Assembly (NCBI GenBank): GCA_008921705.1
Contig: VFFE01009145.1
Location: forward strand, 149,934 to 213,933
Direction: 5' to 3'
From: Burhinus oedicnemus
Lineage: Eukaryota > Chordata > Aves > Charadriiformes > Burhinidae
DNA length: 64,000 nucleotides
Part shown: piece after piece, positions 50,063 to 63,850 of the stretch
How the letters are laid out: each line of letters opens with the position of its first letter
Position numbering within the stretch: the first letter of the stretch is position 1
Notes under the pieces: generated by a model
The model's input: only the letters and a program-made list of their open reading frames with translations
What the model was told of the DNA's origin: nothing
Databases searched by the model: none
Made by a program: the position numbers and the translations under genes

Positions 50063-53000
50063 GGTGAAAAGGAGCTCCCAGTCTCATTATCCAGTGAGAA
50101 CTAGTGGAGTTTGTTTCAAAAGGCGAAGCAGATATTGATCTGCTGTGCAAAACTCTATTACATGGTCTTCTAAACACTTGGACTAAGCCCTGGAATTGTT
50201 GTACAAGGTTCTTGCTTAATATGTAAGTCACGTTGGCTGACCAAGTGCGAACCTAACAATCCCCTGAAATTTTATAGCCTACAAATTCTGGCTAACCTCC
50301 TTAACCTTATTTCATGCCTAGCTACTCAATAAATATTGTGGTGGTGTGTGTTTATTTGGCAACGGATTCTACCAGGTGTTAATGTGAAAGGTTTGTATGT
50401 GTTAACCCAGAGAAAGCGTAATTTCAGAATCAGTCCAAAGTGGTTCCAGTATGAACAGCTTGCCCCCTTGACTCAAGGCTTCTCCACAGTCTATGCGAGA
50501 ATGTAACTTTGCCAGCCTGAAGATCAGAAGTGGAAGCTAGGCTGGACCTGGGGTTCTCTTGGCATAGGAAGGGGAGAGAAATGGCAGAGCTGCCTAGAGA
50601 ACAAAGGGAAAATTGGAGAACATTGGCTTTGCTGCTCCTGCTGCTCTGGGGAAGATACACAGGGATAAGGATGCTGACTCAGCAGCTGGTTGTGCTGGCT
50701 TGAAGGTGGCTGGGAGCAGTCGCCCTGGGACACAGCCTAACCCTCACACCAGCCTCAGCAGGGGCAGCAGCAGCAGACCTGTTTTTCCAAGGTGTGCTGC
50801 AAATAGAGATGCTGTTTGCACCACGGCTATTGCTGTTTTCTCGTCTGTTGTCTGAAACAGCCACCCACTTTGTCTGTGACTGCAGTTCACTCTGTTCTCC
50901 CAGTACTAATTCCTTTTTTGTTTTGTTTTGCTTTAAGAGGCATATTCAACACTCATTTATATCCTTGCAAAATTAGTTGCAAAGACACATGGCTTTTTAA
51001 AGTCTTTAAAAATACATTCTGGAGTTTGATTGTGACAATTCAACCTCTCCTCCTATTCTAACTTTGTACTTACACTACTGGATGTAGACAAAAGAATTAA
51101 AAGATTTTAAAAAATCAGTCTGGTTCAGAGATCTTAAAGTCTGTCAAAGATTTCAGAGGGGTTTAAATCAAGAAAAGCTATGAAGATCACCGTGAAGATT
51201 GTCATTCTCAAAACAAACCTTTTAAGAAGAATCAGTGTCAATTTAATCCACAATAATGGGGGCAGTAACACTATGAGCACAATTAAGTCGTGGTGTTAGG
51301 TGTGAAAGCTTCTTAACACTTTGCTCAGCTTGTGTTGAATAATGATGTACTTAAATTAAATGAAGTTTATTTTGATTCAGTATCCATTTCCCTACTATAC
51401 AAGGTAACATCTATAAAGTATGGAAAGTAAAAAGTACTTAACATTAAAATTCTAAGACAAAATCTTAATTTGCAAAAGACTGGAGTTTCCTTATACTTTT
51501 CTTGTTATAGTAATTCCTAAATAACTTTGAAATTCATATACCCTTGAAGTCATTGGCTTTTATTTATGTTCACATTAGTGCCCATGAAAAAATTCCAGCA
51601 TAATAAAATATTTCCTAGGACTTTCATTTCTTTCAGTGATATATGGCCAATTTCTAGAGCAGTCTTTTTTTCGTTTCTATAGAGAAAAAATGCTTGAAGG
51701 GAGATCTTCCTTCATAAAAAATAAAATTTTTGGCATATTTTGGCAGTATATTTTGGCATTTCTGATTGCTTCAAACAGATGTTCAAAGTTATCATTGTAA
51801 GCAGGTGTCAGGCAGGTATAGTAAAATGATTTTTTTTCCCACTCAGTATATGAAAGAATTAGAAGACTAAAACCTAACAGTATCAATTTTTGCAGTCTAT
51901 GATACAGTAATTCAGTAAAATTAAAATCTGACATTTGTTGACTTAAGATTAGCAGGAGTCAGCCACAGGGAGAAAACAATGCATTATACACTTTTCTTTC
52001 TGACTGGTGTTCCTAATCCCTATAAAATGTCAAATTGAAAGTGACAAAGAGCAGATCTTCCGTGCAAGAATGTAATACGGGAAACCTTTGCCATGTGACC
52101 TGCAGATACTCGCAGAACATCATTTTTGCTGACAGCAGAGCAGTAATGTTGTTTTCACACTGGTAAATCTGAACACACCAAATGAATTTTGGTGACATTT
52201 ACTGCTCAGATCCCAGCTTTTCTTCTTCCAGTCACATGCATAATACTGTTTTACCGACTCCCAGTTCCGAGGCAACATACAGTGCAGGTGCACTGAAGTG
52301 TGCTATTTGGGCAACTGCTTTCGGACTGACTCCCACAAGAATAGCTGCCATACAGCTTGTGGTTCATTGCTTGTACATGGACAGAAGAAGAAAGAAATTA
52401 GGTAAATCGAACACAACTGGCTTATAACCTTTCACCACCACCCCCCCCATTTTTTTAATTGTTTAAGGCAAACAGCTTAATGACAACTAAATTGCCTCTG
52501 AAATATGAACCCACACTGACATCAGTTAAGTGCTGTCACAAAATTGATGCAGGTTATACAGTTTTCATGACCTGCTGGATGTTAATATGTTTTGAAGGCA
52601 GGATAGAGCACTTCACTCAGCAAGTCTGTTCTTCACTTAGTCCTACCTTTCTATTTGCTCAATGTAAAAAAATGTCCTTTTTTATATTTTCTTTCTTCCA
52701 AAAAAATACTGGTGTGCTTTTGAATTCCTTCAGCTTGTTTGCTTTGTCCTTTTTGCACTTAGTATATTTTGGATAGACAACATATTTTCAACAACATTAT
52801 GTATTTGCATGTTAATGGGTGTTTGTGAAATGGCTGGTTTGATAAATGCTTTTCTCCTTTCTGTTGTGAGAACTCTTAATTTTTGCCAGAAAAGAAGGGG
52901 AGAACTTTATAAAACCAGCATTTTTCTTCAAGTTAGATCCTATGTTTCTGCTGAGAAATTTATTTCAAGAAAGGCAAACTGTTTCCATAGAAAATCACCC

Positions 53001-54428
53001 TGTCAAAACTGCAATTATTCATCAGAAAAGGTTTGGATAGAAACACTTCATCTGGTCTCACTTCTTTGTGCACTAATAGCTATCTTAAATGCACAAATCT
53101 TTGAATGCCTTCCAGTTAGATCCCTGAGCCTCAAAGATTAGAGGTGTACTCTTCCCTAACAGTTACCTCATTTGCAATTGCCTGATCAACACTCAGTCCT
53201 CAAGCACAAGTTCAGTCTTTCATAACATTAATTTCTGATAGCCAACTTAAAATTTGGGACAATTGAAGACTTTCTCTTGAAACAGCAATGATATAGCATC
53301 CTTTACTTGTATATTTTTTAGGTTCTTCAGTATGCTACTGGGTTACCAAAGAAAAGAAACAAAGATGAAGAGATGGAGGAGCAAACTAATGGTGCTTGCC
53401 TTTTTTTCTCTTCACAATAACAACATTACTTTCAAAGTTTTATTTATAGTCTTTTAATACATGGATTTTATTTAACATAAATTTAATGTATTATTTTACA
53501 TTATTTCTAGATATTATAGCTAACAGAAACTAAGCAATAACTCTAATTCTTTGTTGCAACAGTCCATTGTGCAATTTTATGCACACTCTTCATTGTGCAC
53601 TCTTCAATAGTAAGATAGTACAATATTATAAGATATGCATGACTTTTAACGACATTTTTACTGATGGCTAACATGATGTTCATCATTGTCATGGAACAAT
53701 TTCTAAGTACTATGTGATTGTTATAAGGTTGTTATTGGAACACACAAATGAGATTAATAGGGAGTAAAATGACAAGCAGAACTTAGTCTTCATCAAGAAA
53801 TTGACTGTCTGAGGATAATGCTTGTATTTCTAAATGTAGAGATTTTACCTACTTTCCATGTGATTCATAAAAAAACCCTGTTGTGTCCAAGATATGCAAA
53901 TTTTGACTGCAAAAATATATATGCCAGGCATTGTAAAGGGATGGGAATGTTTCAGAGGAAACATGCTGAAATAAAACATACAGGGAGTTATGTGAAGCCA
54001 GTCTAAGAATGGTTGGTAAGATTTTTGGTAAGAGATTCATATATGTTGCCTTTTTTCAAATAGCCAGTCTTATAGTTCTGCTTAGCATGAGCCAAACCCA
54101 TCTGTAACTTAATGAATATAAACATTTAATCCCAAAATCTAGTAGAAGTTGAAAGCATGAGACTGACACTTGAAAGGAAACGTGTGAATAAGTAATCTGT
54201 AATCATGACAAATAACATTGCCAAAATAACTCATTTGGCCAATTACTTTCTAAGTGTCTGTGTCCTATTGAATATCTATATTTTTGGTTCTTCTTCCCAG
54301 CATGCATTGGGAAATGTCTCCTACATCAGGAGTGTTAGTTCAGTGTCAGTTTAGGAAACCACTTCAGCATAAATTAAAATGTTCTCTTCACACTGTCCTT
54401 AGTGCTGCACTGCCCTTTCAAGTCTGTA

Positions 54429-54480
54429 GACCTGAAAAGTTAGGGGAATTTGTGGACCTGAAAAGTTAGGGCAATTTGTG
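54429..54480. repeat. 26-bp tandem duplication with one mismatch
   Basis: Two adjoining 26-base units (54,429-54,454 and 54,455-54,480) start gacctgaaaagttaggg and end aatttgtg. They differ at one base (g/c). Confidence 0.93.
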
Positions 54481-57400
54481 AACTAAATGGCTTTTCAGAA
54501 ATAAGAGAAAATATATTGGAGATTATTGTATAAAATCAAAAGAGCAAAATCTATTTTTGCGTCTTCATTTTTAACATTTCAGTCTGATAGTTAGAAGTAA
54601 GAAAGAAAATCCGTATGTTCTAAAAACACCTATAAGAAATACAGCAAAAGGGGAGAGTAGAAAGTACTGCTGCTAAAGCCAAATGCAGTAAGTCAGATCT
54701 GTGGCACGTTTATCAGTACTGGAATCTTCCACCAATACCCCAGGAAATTACTGGTAATGTGCAGTCTCCTAGGCTTTGTGTCATTCAGCCTGGACGGGAA
54801 TATTAAGGCATGAATGATTAGACATTTCTGCTCCTGAGCAGTTTTACTCTTTTTGAGATATCCATTTCTGCCTTTTTCCACAGGTTGCTATGCACTCGCC
54901 AAAGGTCAACTTTCATGTGGTAAGTGTAGCTTCTTGATAAAGGTTCCTGGTGAATTTCCTGATGTTTCTTGTGAGCGGATGAGTCAGTGAGACTGTACCC
55001 CCCTGACAAATAGAGGACAGGATCACACAGTGAGATACAATTTTTTGGACACCTTTTTCATGCACACAGAGCTGAGAAGAAACAGTTACACTAAGCATAA
55101 CTGTTTGATCATTACTTTGAACCTAAATGAACATGCTCTATCGAGTAGTATGGTGTACTAGTTTGAGGGTTGTAGTGCTTTAATGTGCTCTATGACTGTC
55201 ATCTCTTGTCAAGGTGGAGCAGAAAAGGTGGATAACCATGCATGCATCTTCTGAGGTTTCTCTGTGGTCTTAACAGGCCTTCTACTAACAGATACATTTG
55301 CTCTAGTGGTAAGGAGAGTGATTAATCTGTGTTCTGAATTGCTATGGCGTGCCTCTGCCTTTAATTTGCACACACTTTGAGAGTCAGTCCTTCTGAAGAA
55401 TCGTGTTAGTCAGTCGTCATTCAGGGCTTGCTACACTTATGAAAGTTGCACCACGAGTTAAGGACTTTTGCTAAGTCTGGGCCTCAAGAGATACAAGATT
55501 GGCAGGAGAAGTAACTACTGCTGTACAAAATTCCATGGCTTGTGCAGCCAGCAAAAATCAAAAAGCTATCTTATGACTGACAGAGAAGAAATACCAAGTC
55601 TTGTACTGGATGGGAAAGGGTAGGCACCATCTGCTACTGTGTGGAGTAGAATTATAAAATATGTCAGTCATGCCATTGCTGAGAAAAGCAGAGAAAATGC
55701 TGCATGTCACTGCATCTGTTATCACGGGTACAACTTCCAGTGTAGAAAAAAATGCCTGATACAGTACACAGATGCTACTGCTGGTGGTTATGTGCCTCAG
55801 CACTCCTGCAGGATCAAGCTCTAGATTCCAGGAATAGCCTCCATCCTGACGGAGGAGGAAGCATACAGAGAAACACAAGGGAGATCTCACATTTACTTTA
55901 GTTCTTGTCAGCAGAGAAAAGATAAAATATTTCAAGTCTAAGATTTTTCTTCCCATGCGGAGTCATATACATCCTAGTACTAAACTAATTAGTGGCTTCA
56001 TGTACAATGAAACTGAAAGCTCACTGGCTCAAGATTTTTACAGAAGTTGAAAAACAGTTGTTCATTCTGCATCTGCTCAGAGGGGCAGATGTTCAAAATC
56101 CATGACATTCAGGTTCTCAAGAGACCTGCATTCAACACAGGCATTAGCGTCTCTTGGCCAAATTCAGTCTGGCCAATGTCACAGGCTAGAAGGTCAGATT
56201 TGCTGATGGGCAACTGTTGCATGTGCAGAAAATAAGGCAGATTAAAGGGGCTGGGGTGTTCAGTGCAAAGGTGCATGGGATGCCCAGATGAGTCCTCATG
56301 GTGCTCTAAAAAAGGGGCTCTATTTTATTCTTCGGACCAGTGATGCCATACAGTTGAGATAATATTGGAATAACTGAAAGGTGGAGATAATAACAAATGA
56401 TCCTGAATCTGGCTGCCTACTTCAGCTTAGAGTCCTTTGAGGGATGCAATTTAGAGTAATGATGAAGGATGTTTTGTACATGTCTTGTTATCTTGTGTTC
56501 TTACTGCATGGATTTCTTTAAATGGGAGTCGATGAATAAATTTTTGAGTTTTCAGAAATATCATTTTACTGATCACTCGGAAAAACGTGGGTTCCGTTCT
56601 TTGCTCAGCTCTTAGTGAACAACAAAAATTCATGAGAAGTCAAAGGAATGATATTATCCTCATATTTGACTGGGCAGAGAACCTAGTTCATGCTGTAGGG
56701 CTTCTAAGTTTCGGAATGTTAAAAGGTGAAAAGGGCAAAAATTTAACTGTTTTTCTCCTGTTCAACATTTTAATTTTATCTTCTTCCACAAGTATAGCAT
56801 ATCCAAACCAGAGAGCATTTCCCCAAGAAAGCCCAGTTCCTGATGGTAGTTACAGAACATCTATCATTTGTTAACGATTTAATTACACTTGAACCCATGG
56901 CAAGAGCACTGCTGATCAGATTCTGACTCTGCATTACCATTTACAGGGATGTAATGTATATGAGCTCAAAAATGCTGCAGTCCATTTTTCACTAATGTAA
57001 GTCACAGACAGACTCACAATCATCTGATTCATTGAATACTGAGTAACAAAGATGTGTTTAAAAATGATGTAAGGGCTTTGATTGCCCTTCTTCTGGCTCT
57101 GCTTTTGCCTTTTAAGTACTTGGCCTTATTTTGCTGCAAAACTAGTTATATCATTCTGTACATTTCTGATTCTGTATGCTCTTTCTAGAAAAGCAGTTCT
57201 ATAGAAAACCACATGCAGAATCTTAACAGCTAGATTCAGGTTAACTGACTTGAGACAGAATTATCATTTCCATATCTATACAGATTTCTGTATTGATTTT
57301 AGAACAATGATACATAAGACCTAAAAGATATTTTGAGGTATGAATAAAAAAGAAACTCCTGTTCTCACTCCTAAGGAGGTAAAAGATGAAGACTGCTTAG

Positions 57401-57482
57401 AAAAAAAAACCAAACCACCAAACAGAAAACCAAAAACCAAACCCACAGCACAAAGAAACCCCCAAAACAAAAACAAAAAACA
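57401..57482. repeat. T-free A/C-rich low-complexity tract
   Basis: About 82 plus-strand bases contain no T and only a few G, arranged as irregular aaaacc and cccaaa blocks. AT-dinucleotide-rich sequence follows to about 57,560. Open reading through the tract gives Lys/Pro/Asn-rich low complexity and is not taken as coding. Confidence 0.85.
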
Positions 57483-59224
57483 TTTTGGATTTTTAAAAAA
57501 TATTATATATGTGCATATATATTTTGCATATCTGTATTATATGCATTATATATTGCATATGTTCTTTTCAAAGGAAGCTGTAAAAACTGCTATAAGAATT
57601 GGGCAAATTTATAGTTATTCATTCACAAATTGCCAGGAAATTTCTATTCTGGCATCTGTGTTTTTTGAAAAAGAAAGGAGTCTGCCTTTCAGAAACCCAA
57701 AAGCACAGCTGATCAAAAAAAGCTTTCCTTTCACTAGAAAATGAACCATAATTTGTATGGCATTCACTAGAAGGACATAAATATGGAAAGCTAAGTTATC
57801 ACTTCTTTGACAATCCATATTTTGAAAAGCATAATTTTCTTTGGTGACTTATATCTCAGTATGAAAGAATATTGTATTGAAAAAAGAATCCGAAAATAGT
57901 CTTTCTAACACATGTAATTGGATTTTATTAGGTTTCAAAGAGTATTTCATTAATTTTATTAATCTGCAGGGCTATCTTTAGACTGTATTGCTTAGATATA
58001 TAGGTATTTAGAGAAACAATATGCAATTTTTTTATATTAGAAGTCAGCTTTTAAGAAATAAGTTTAGAGAGCAGCTCCAGAAAGAAAAGCTAGGGGAACA
58101 GGAATTCTGCAATAACAACAGATGTTCATATTAAAGAACATCAATTTTGGAGGATTTGGTGACTTTCTCCAGTGAATTACAAATAATAACTAATATTATT
58201 TTTTCTCCCTGGGAGGGAGAAAATACAACTTACAGTGGAAAATTCATGAAAAAAAAAGACTGGAAACCACAGACAAAATAATTTATTGCCTCTATTTTAC
58301 ATTTTATTAAAGATTTGCCAACTAATAATACTGATGTTGATGAACATGTGGTTAAATATCATGATCCCTCTGCTGCATTCTCTAATTCTTTGAACAAATA
58401 TTAGGATCTGGTTGATAGAACACAATTATTCTAAGTAATTGTCTACTAGCACAAAGGGCAAATTTTGTCTTGACATTTGGAGTTTGAACAGCATTTATTT
58501 TAACTTGATCAGGATTGGCAAAAGGACCTCCACGTTTTTGGTATGTATGTAGAGAATATATGGGATTGATGAATCCTAATCTATATATTACATCTTCATA
58601 AATGTTCATTTTAAAACCTGAAGAGAAAAAGAAAATACAACTATTATTCATATTTGGATGGCAGTTGAGAGAAGTTATACTCTGTTAACAACGGAGAGCT
58701 CTGACACAACTATTGAAACTACTTAATACAGGCTAAAACTGTAATTTTGTAATCCTGTAATCCTTATAGTTTTTGTAACAGCAGTAGTCATTTGGTGTAA
58801 AACAGACACTCCTACATATATAATAAAATGTCTGTCCGTGGGACTAAAGTTCTACCTACAAGTTTGTCCAAACTGTTTGGAAGGTCAAACCTTACATCAT
58901 TATGTAGACTTGCTGACTATCTAAATTGCTGTACTTCATGGGAAACTCCAGCACTGCTCCTGTGTGGGCAAATTCACTACTGGAGTTTTCTGGGTTCAGC
59001 ACTGTCCTTGCGATGCATGCTAAATTCTCAAAAGCATCCTTCGTAAGCACTTGCAGAATGAATGATTTTTGGCATATTGTCAATTTTTTATTATATCTTC
59101 TGTATTCACTGTGGCAGTACAAAATAAAGAGGACTGAAAACACACATACAATCTATCCTCTGCTATCTATGATCAGCTGGGGCAAGGCTTAATACTCGGT
59201 TACTTGTACTAGATTAACAATTTA

Positions 59225-59362
59225 TACTATAATATTATGCCACTATAAGAATATATTTTTATATATCATCTAATATATATATTATAGAGTATAGAGATTA
59301 TAGAGTATTTGGAGGGTATATATATAAATAAAGTGTGTGCGAACGTGCATACACGCACACAC
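59225..59362. repeat. AT-rich simple sequence with a TG/CA hairpin
   Basis: Alternating AT-rich sequence (tatatatta, tatagagtatagag) leads into a 9-bp perfect inverted repeat: gtgtgtgcg at 59,333-59,341 and cgcacacac at 59,354-59,362. Confidence 0.8.
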
Positions 59363-59524
59363 CTACATGCATGTTTTTACAATATGTAGCTGCTCAAGTG
59401 AAGTTTGGGGCTTATTGTTCTCAGCACTGAATATATTTCTGGTAAAAAAACAATTGCTCCCACAGATTTCTTTCCCATATGAAACGATTAGGCATACAGT
59501 CAAAGGAAAGGAAACGTGCACTGC

Positions 59525-59600
59525 AGCAAATTGCCTTGCTCAGGGTCACCCAGTAAGTGGGTGATTTGTGTTCCCTTTCATAGCCAGACTGTTGATATGT
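59525..59600 (-). repeat. Possible MIR-type SINE fragment
   Basis: The plus strand reads ttgctcagggtcaccc, then agtaagtgg. This resembles the reverse complement of the MIR core (cttgcccaaggtcacacagc ... agtaagtgg in the familiar orientation). The fragment is old and short. Chance resemblance is possible. Confidence 0.4.
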
Positions 59601-60924
59601 CCATTTCACAGCAAGGCTTCCACCCCAGGGATGGTAAGAAGGAAAATATCCAGACTTGTGAAGGGCAGTGTTTAAAAAATGAGTTCTTTCTTTAGGATTT
59701 TCGTGAATGAATACTATCTATTTCCATTATTATTATTTAAGAAAGAGAAGTTTGGAAGTTGAGTAAAGAAGTGTCAAGCCATAAGCTGAAAAACTAAATA
59801 GAGGGATCACTCCACGGGAAGCAGGGATCTAAAGTTTGAGTAAGCAGCAAGGAGAATAATAGCAATTATTATCAAAGTGATCTTTTAAACAGCCCTCATT
59901 TGGAAACTTCATTGTTCTATAAGGAACAATTTACTTTTCTAGATAACATAAAAAATCTTTTATATTTTCTATGCTTTTGCTATCAGTATACTCGCCTTTG
60001 AATATCCTTGCTAGGTGTTACTAAATTGCCTTTCTTATGCTTAGATATTATTTGTAATAAAAAAAACCCTTTAACACTGTTGTAATTTATTCTAGAAAAT
60101 TATTACAAATTATTACAAAGTATTAAAAAAACTGAATATTTTCTACTCTTTTTCTGGAAATATTTCTGGAGTTACCAGGAATATTTATAGTGGTGGTATG
60201 ATATGGTTTTCTCTATTGATTTACTGATAAGTTTTATGTCGCACTGTGATATTGTATGGTGCTCTAATCACCTGGTGAATTACAGCCTTCTTTGGTGAAT
60301 GGCTGCAGGCGCAAATATGAGAAGGAATCTACTGTTACACCAGCATGGTTTGTCTGAGCCCTGTAAATGTATTAAAATGCTTTTGTAATGCAGAGCTGTT
60401 AGTGTAATTGGATTTACTTTATTACTATGTTGCCAGAAAGTTTCTGCTTTAAAGTATCCTTTTCAGGAATGTTAATAATATATATTAAAAAAAAAATACT
60501 TTAGACAAATTTAGATACAGCATGCCAAACCAAATGTTAAAATGACCCTCCTTGCCAAATAAGTTCAATACAGATTAGATATATTGTATATTATAGGGTC
60601 AAAAATACATTAGTGATTTCAAAGGCACCTTTTCTTTTTTAAGATAGAAATGGCATAAATTTGTGGTGAAAATATTGTGGATTTAGTTTTCCATAAACTG
60701 AACTAATTGTATAGAGTATTTAGTAAAACAAGACAACCCCTCAAAATATTTATCACTCCACTATTCCTCAATAAAAGTTGTGGAAAGATTTGAAGTAGGC
60801 AGTTAAGCTCTCTAGGGCACCATAATTGGAGCTGTCAGATTCTCCCTGTTCTTCACAGCTTATGTTTCCAGGAATGAGCTGAAACTCTTAAAACTGCCAT
60901 TTTCAACTCTCTACCTTTGTAGAC

Positions 60925-62372
60925 CATTTCATGGTCAAAGAAGGTCAAACAAAGCATACCACCCAGATGAGCAAGACTGGCAAACTGGTAACAAGAGACA
61001 AGGAGAAGGCTGAGGTACCCAATGACTTTTTTGCCTCAATCTTCACTGAAAATCTCTCTTTTCACACCTCTCAAGTGGATGGACCACAAGACAGGGACTG
61101 GGGGAGCAAAGTCCTTCCTGCTGTAAGAGAAGATCAGGCCCATGACCACCTGAAGAACCTGAACATACACAAGTCTATGGGACCTGATGAGATGCATCCC
61201 AGAGTCCTGAGGGAACTGGCTTGATGTAGTTGCCAAGCCACTCTCCATATTTGAAAAGTCATGGCAATCAGGTGAAGTCCCTGGGGATTGGAAAAAGGGA
61301 ACCATCGTACCCATTTTTAAAAAGGGTAGAAAGGAGGACCCTGGGAACTACCGATCTGTCAGCCTCACCTCTGTGCCTGGGAAGATGATGGAACAGATCC
61401 TCCTAGAAGCTATGCTAAGGCACATGGAGGACAGGGAGGTGATTTGAAACAGCCAGCATGGCTTCACCAGGGGCAAGTCCTGCCTGACCAACCTAGTGGC
61501 TTTCTACAATCGAGTGACTACATCAGTGGACAAGGGAAGAGCTACGGATGTCATCTATCTGGAGTTCTGTAAGGCCTTTGACATGGTCCCCCACAACATC
61601 CTTCTCTCAAAATTGGAGAGGTATGGATTTGATGGGTGGACTGTTTGGTGGATGAGGAATTGGTTGGATGGTCACATCCAAAAGGTAGTAGTCAATGGCT
61701 CAATGTCCAGATGGAGATCGGTGACAAGTAGTGTCCCTCAGGGGTCCATACTGAGACCAGTACTGTTCATATCTTCATCAGTGAAACAGACAGTGGGATT
61801 GAGTGCACCCTCAGCCAGTTTGCAGATGACACCAAGCTGAGTGGTGCAGTTGACACGCCTGAGGGATGGCATGCTGTCCAGAGGGACCTGGACAGGCTTG
61901 AGAAGTGGGCCCGTGTGAACTTCATGAGGTTCAACAAGGCCAAGTGCAGGGTCCTGCACCTGGGACAAGGCAACCCCCAGTATCAATAAAGGCTGGGGAA
62001 TGAAGCGATTGAGAGTGGCCCCGCCAAGAGGGACTTGGGGCTACTGGTGGATGAAAAGCTGGGCATGAACAGACAACGTGTGCTCGCACCCCAGAAAGCC
62101 AACCTTATCCTGGGCTACATCAAAAGAAGCGTGGCCAGAAGATCGAGGAAGGTGGGCCCTTCTGCCCAGCTCTGGTGAGACCCAACCTGGAGTACTATGT
62201 CCAGCTTTGGAGCCATCAGCAGAAGAAGGGCATGGATCTGTTGGATTGGGTCCAGATGAGGGCCACAAAAATGATCAGAGGGCTGGAGCACCTCTGCTGT
62301 GAGGACAGGCTGAGAGAGTTGGGGTTGTTCAGCTTGGAGAACGCTCCAGGGAGACCTTATTGCAGCTTTACA
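60925..62372 (+). mobile_element. CR1 LINE, truncated at both ends
   Basis: The copy is close to the one at 32.9 kb. It shares [17 protein letters not shown], the stretch gaaccatcgtacccattttt, and the same in-frame TGA (61,445-61,447). It keeps the active-site FADD word (caatt-terminal context cagtttgcagatgac near 61,817). A frameshift at about 61,222 (gcttgatgtag versus gctcatgtag) and a 3-base loss near 61,247 break the ORF. Unlike most CR1 copies the 3' end is missing: similarity stops after gagaccttattgcagcttt at about 62,372, with no 3' tail or octamer repeats. Confidence 0.93.
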
Positions 62373-63523
62373 GCTTCTTTTAATGTTTATTATAAATACA
62401 AGGTCCACCCTGAATCATGAACATACACTGAGGAGAAGGAAGAGCTACTATCAACAAGACTTGGAACTGTAACTTAGCATTGACAATTCAAATACTCTTC
62501 AAATACCTATCACTCCTCCGAGGTTGTACACCTTTCTTCTGTCTGGCCCAGATCCAACATTTTTTCCAGTCATTTTTCAGTTATTTGGTATAAGCAAGAA
62601 AGTTGAGAAGATTTTCTATAAGGAGGGAAAAGTTATTGGAGGGATTGTGCACTTAAGCTGAGGTACTCAGAATGCGTAGCTTTAGAAATTAAGACTAAGG
62701 CACCACATCAATAGCAAGTTCACTGCAGTACTGAAGTACTCATATGTATGCAGTCTATCTTAAAATGTAATATTGCCAAAAATTCCATTTTTATGGAAAC
62801 CCCAAGCCAGACACACGCCTCATGTAGATGACCAAAATCAACAGCATTATCCCAAAACTGGAGTCAAAGATGTAGCAATCTTCTTGCAGATGGAGGCTAT
62901 TGATAGCTGATAGCAAGGCTCCAGGGGAAATGAGCACATTTTTTCCTTTTTCAGTAATTGCTTATCGTATGGAGAGGATTGTGTAGAACCACCTCCAATT
63001 ACTGATAAGCTAAATAAAGGTTGCAGATGGAAATAGCTTATGCCTGGGAATAAATGAATTGTTTATGATGGGCAGTATCAGCAAGATGACTGTGATTTTT
63101 ATATTGATTCACTTAAAGCTTTTTACGGTTAATAAACTGAGAATGACAAGTACAAAGATTATTATTCATATAACTAATAATGATTTAGAGAGTCTTCATC
63201 CAATAGTGCTCTCAAGCACTATCAAATAAAGTTCTGAAGGCTGTGTTTGAGCAAAATTGTTTTGTTTTAAACCCCAGTTACATCTCTTTGTCCAAGGTCA
63301 GTTTTAGGTCTTTAGTGTTTTACACTTGTATTACTGATTTCTTTCCTGTTGCTTTCCACATAACATTGCACTGTTACTATGTTTATACAAAACAAAAAAC
63401 AGCTAGAATCAGAAAGCCCTGGCTAAAACCGTATATGGCTAAAGCTGTATAAATCAGGATAGAATCTGAAACAAAAAGTCCATAAAAAAGACTTAGGTCT
63501 CCTGTGTGTCTGAGAATATAGTG
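62373..63523. other. Intergenic DNA between two CR1 copies
   Basis: AT-rich unique sequence. A 9-base inverted word pair (cagtaattg/caattactg) occurs near 62,954 and 62,996. No gene or RNA was recognised. Confidence 0.6.
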
Positions 63524-63850
63524 TGAATCACAGAATCACAGGGGTTGGAAGGGACCTCTGGAGATCATCTAGTTTAACCCTTCTGCCAGAGCAGGGACAC
63601 CTAGAGCAGGTTGCACAGGATGGCGTCCAGGCGGGTTTGGAATGTCTCCAGAGTCAGAGACTCCACCACCTCTCTGGGCAGCCTGTTCCAGTGCTCTGCC
63701 ACCCACAAAGGAAAGAAGTTCCTCCTCATGTTTAGACGGAACTTCCTATGGTCAAGTTTGTGCCCATTACCTCTTGTCCTATCACTGGGCACCACTGAAA
63801 AAAGACTGGTCCCATCCTTCTGGCACAGTGATCTCTTCACTCTCTAAAGG
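63524..63850 (-). mobile_element. CR1 LINE fragment on the minus strand, different subfamily
   Basis: The plus strand starts gaatcacagaatcacagggg, the reverse complement of a CR1 3' terminus with a tcacagaa-type repeat rather than tcatagaa. The minus strand encodes a CR1 C-terminus ([38 protein letters not shown]). Similarity ends near 63,850. It is 5'-truncated. Confidence 0.9.

Larger units (their letters stand above)
49301..60924. other. Intergenic DNA, no gene recognised
   Basis: AT-rich sequence. Contents noted are an old palindromic repeat relic (49,994-50,062), a 26-bp duplication (54,429), a T-free A/C tract (57,401-57,482) next to AT-dinucleotide-rich sequence, a TG/CA hairpin (59,333-59,362) and a MIR-like fragment (59,525-59,600). 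No coding region or RNA gene is supported. Confidence 0.6.

Noticed and set aside
52809..53141. 110-codon plus-strand open frame with a hydrophobic start
   Set aside because: No known domain. Length is compatible with chance in 64 kb.
57340..57744. 134-codon plus-strand open frame
   Set aside because: It owes its length to the T-free A/C tract, which cannot form stop codons easily. The peptide is low-complexity.
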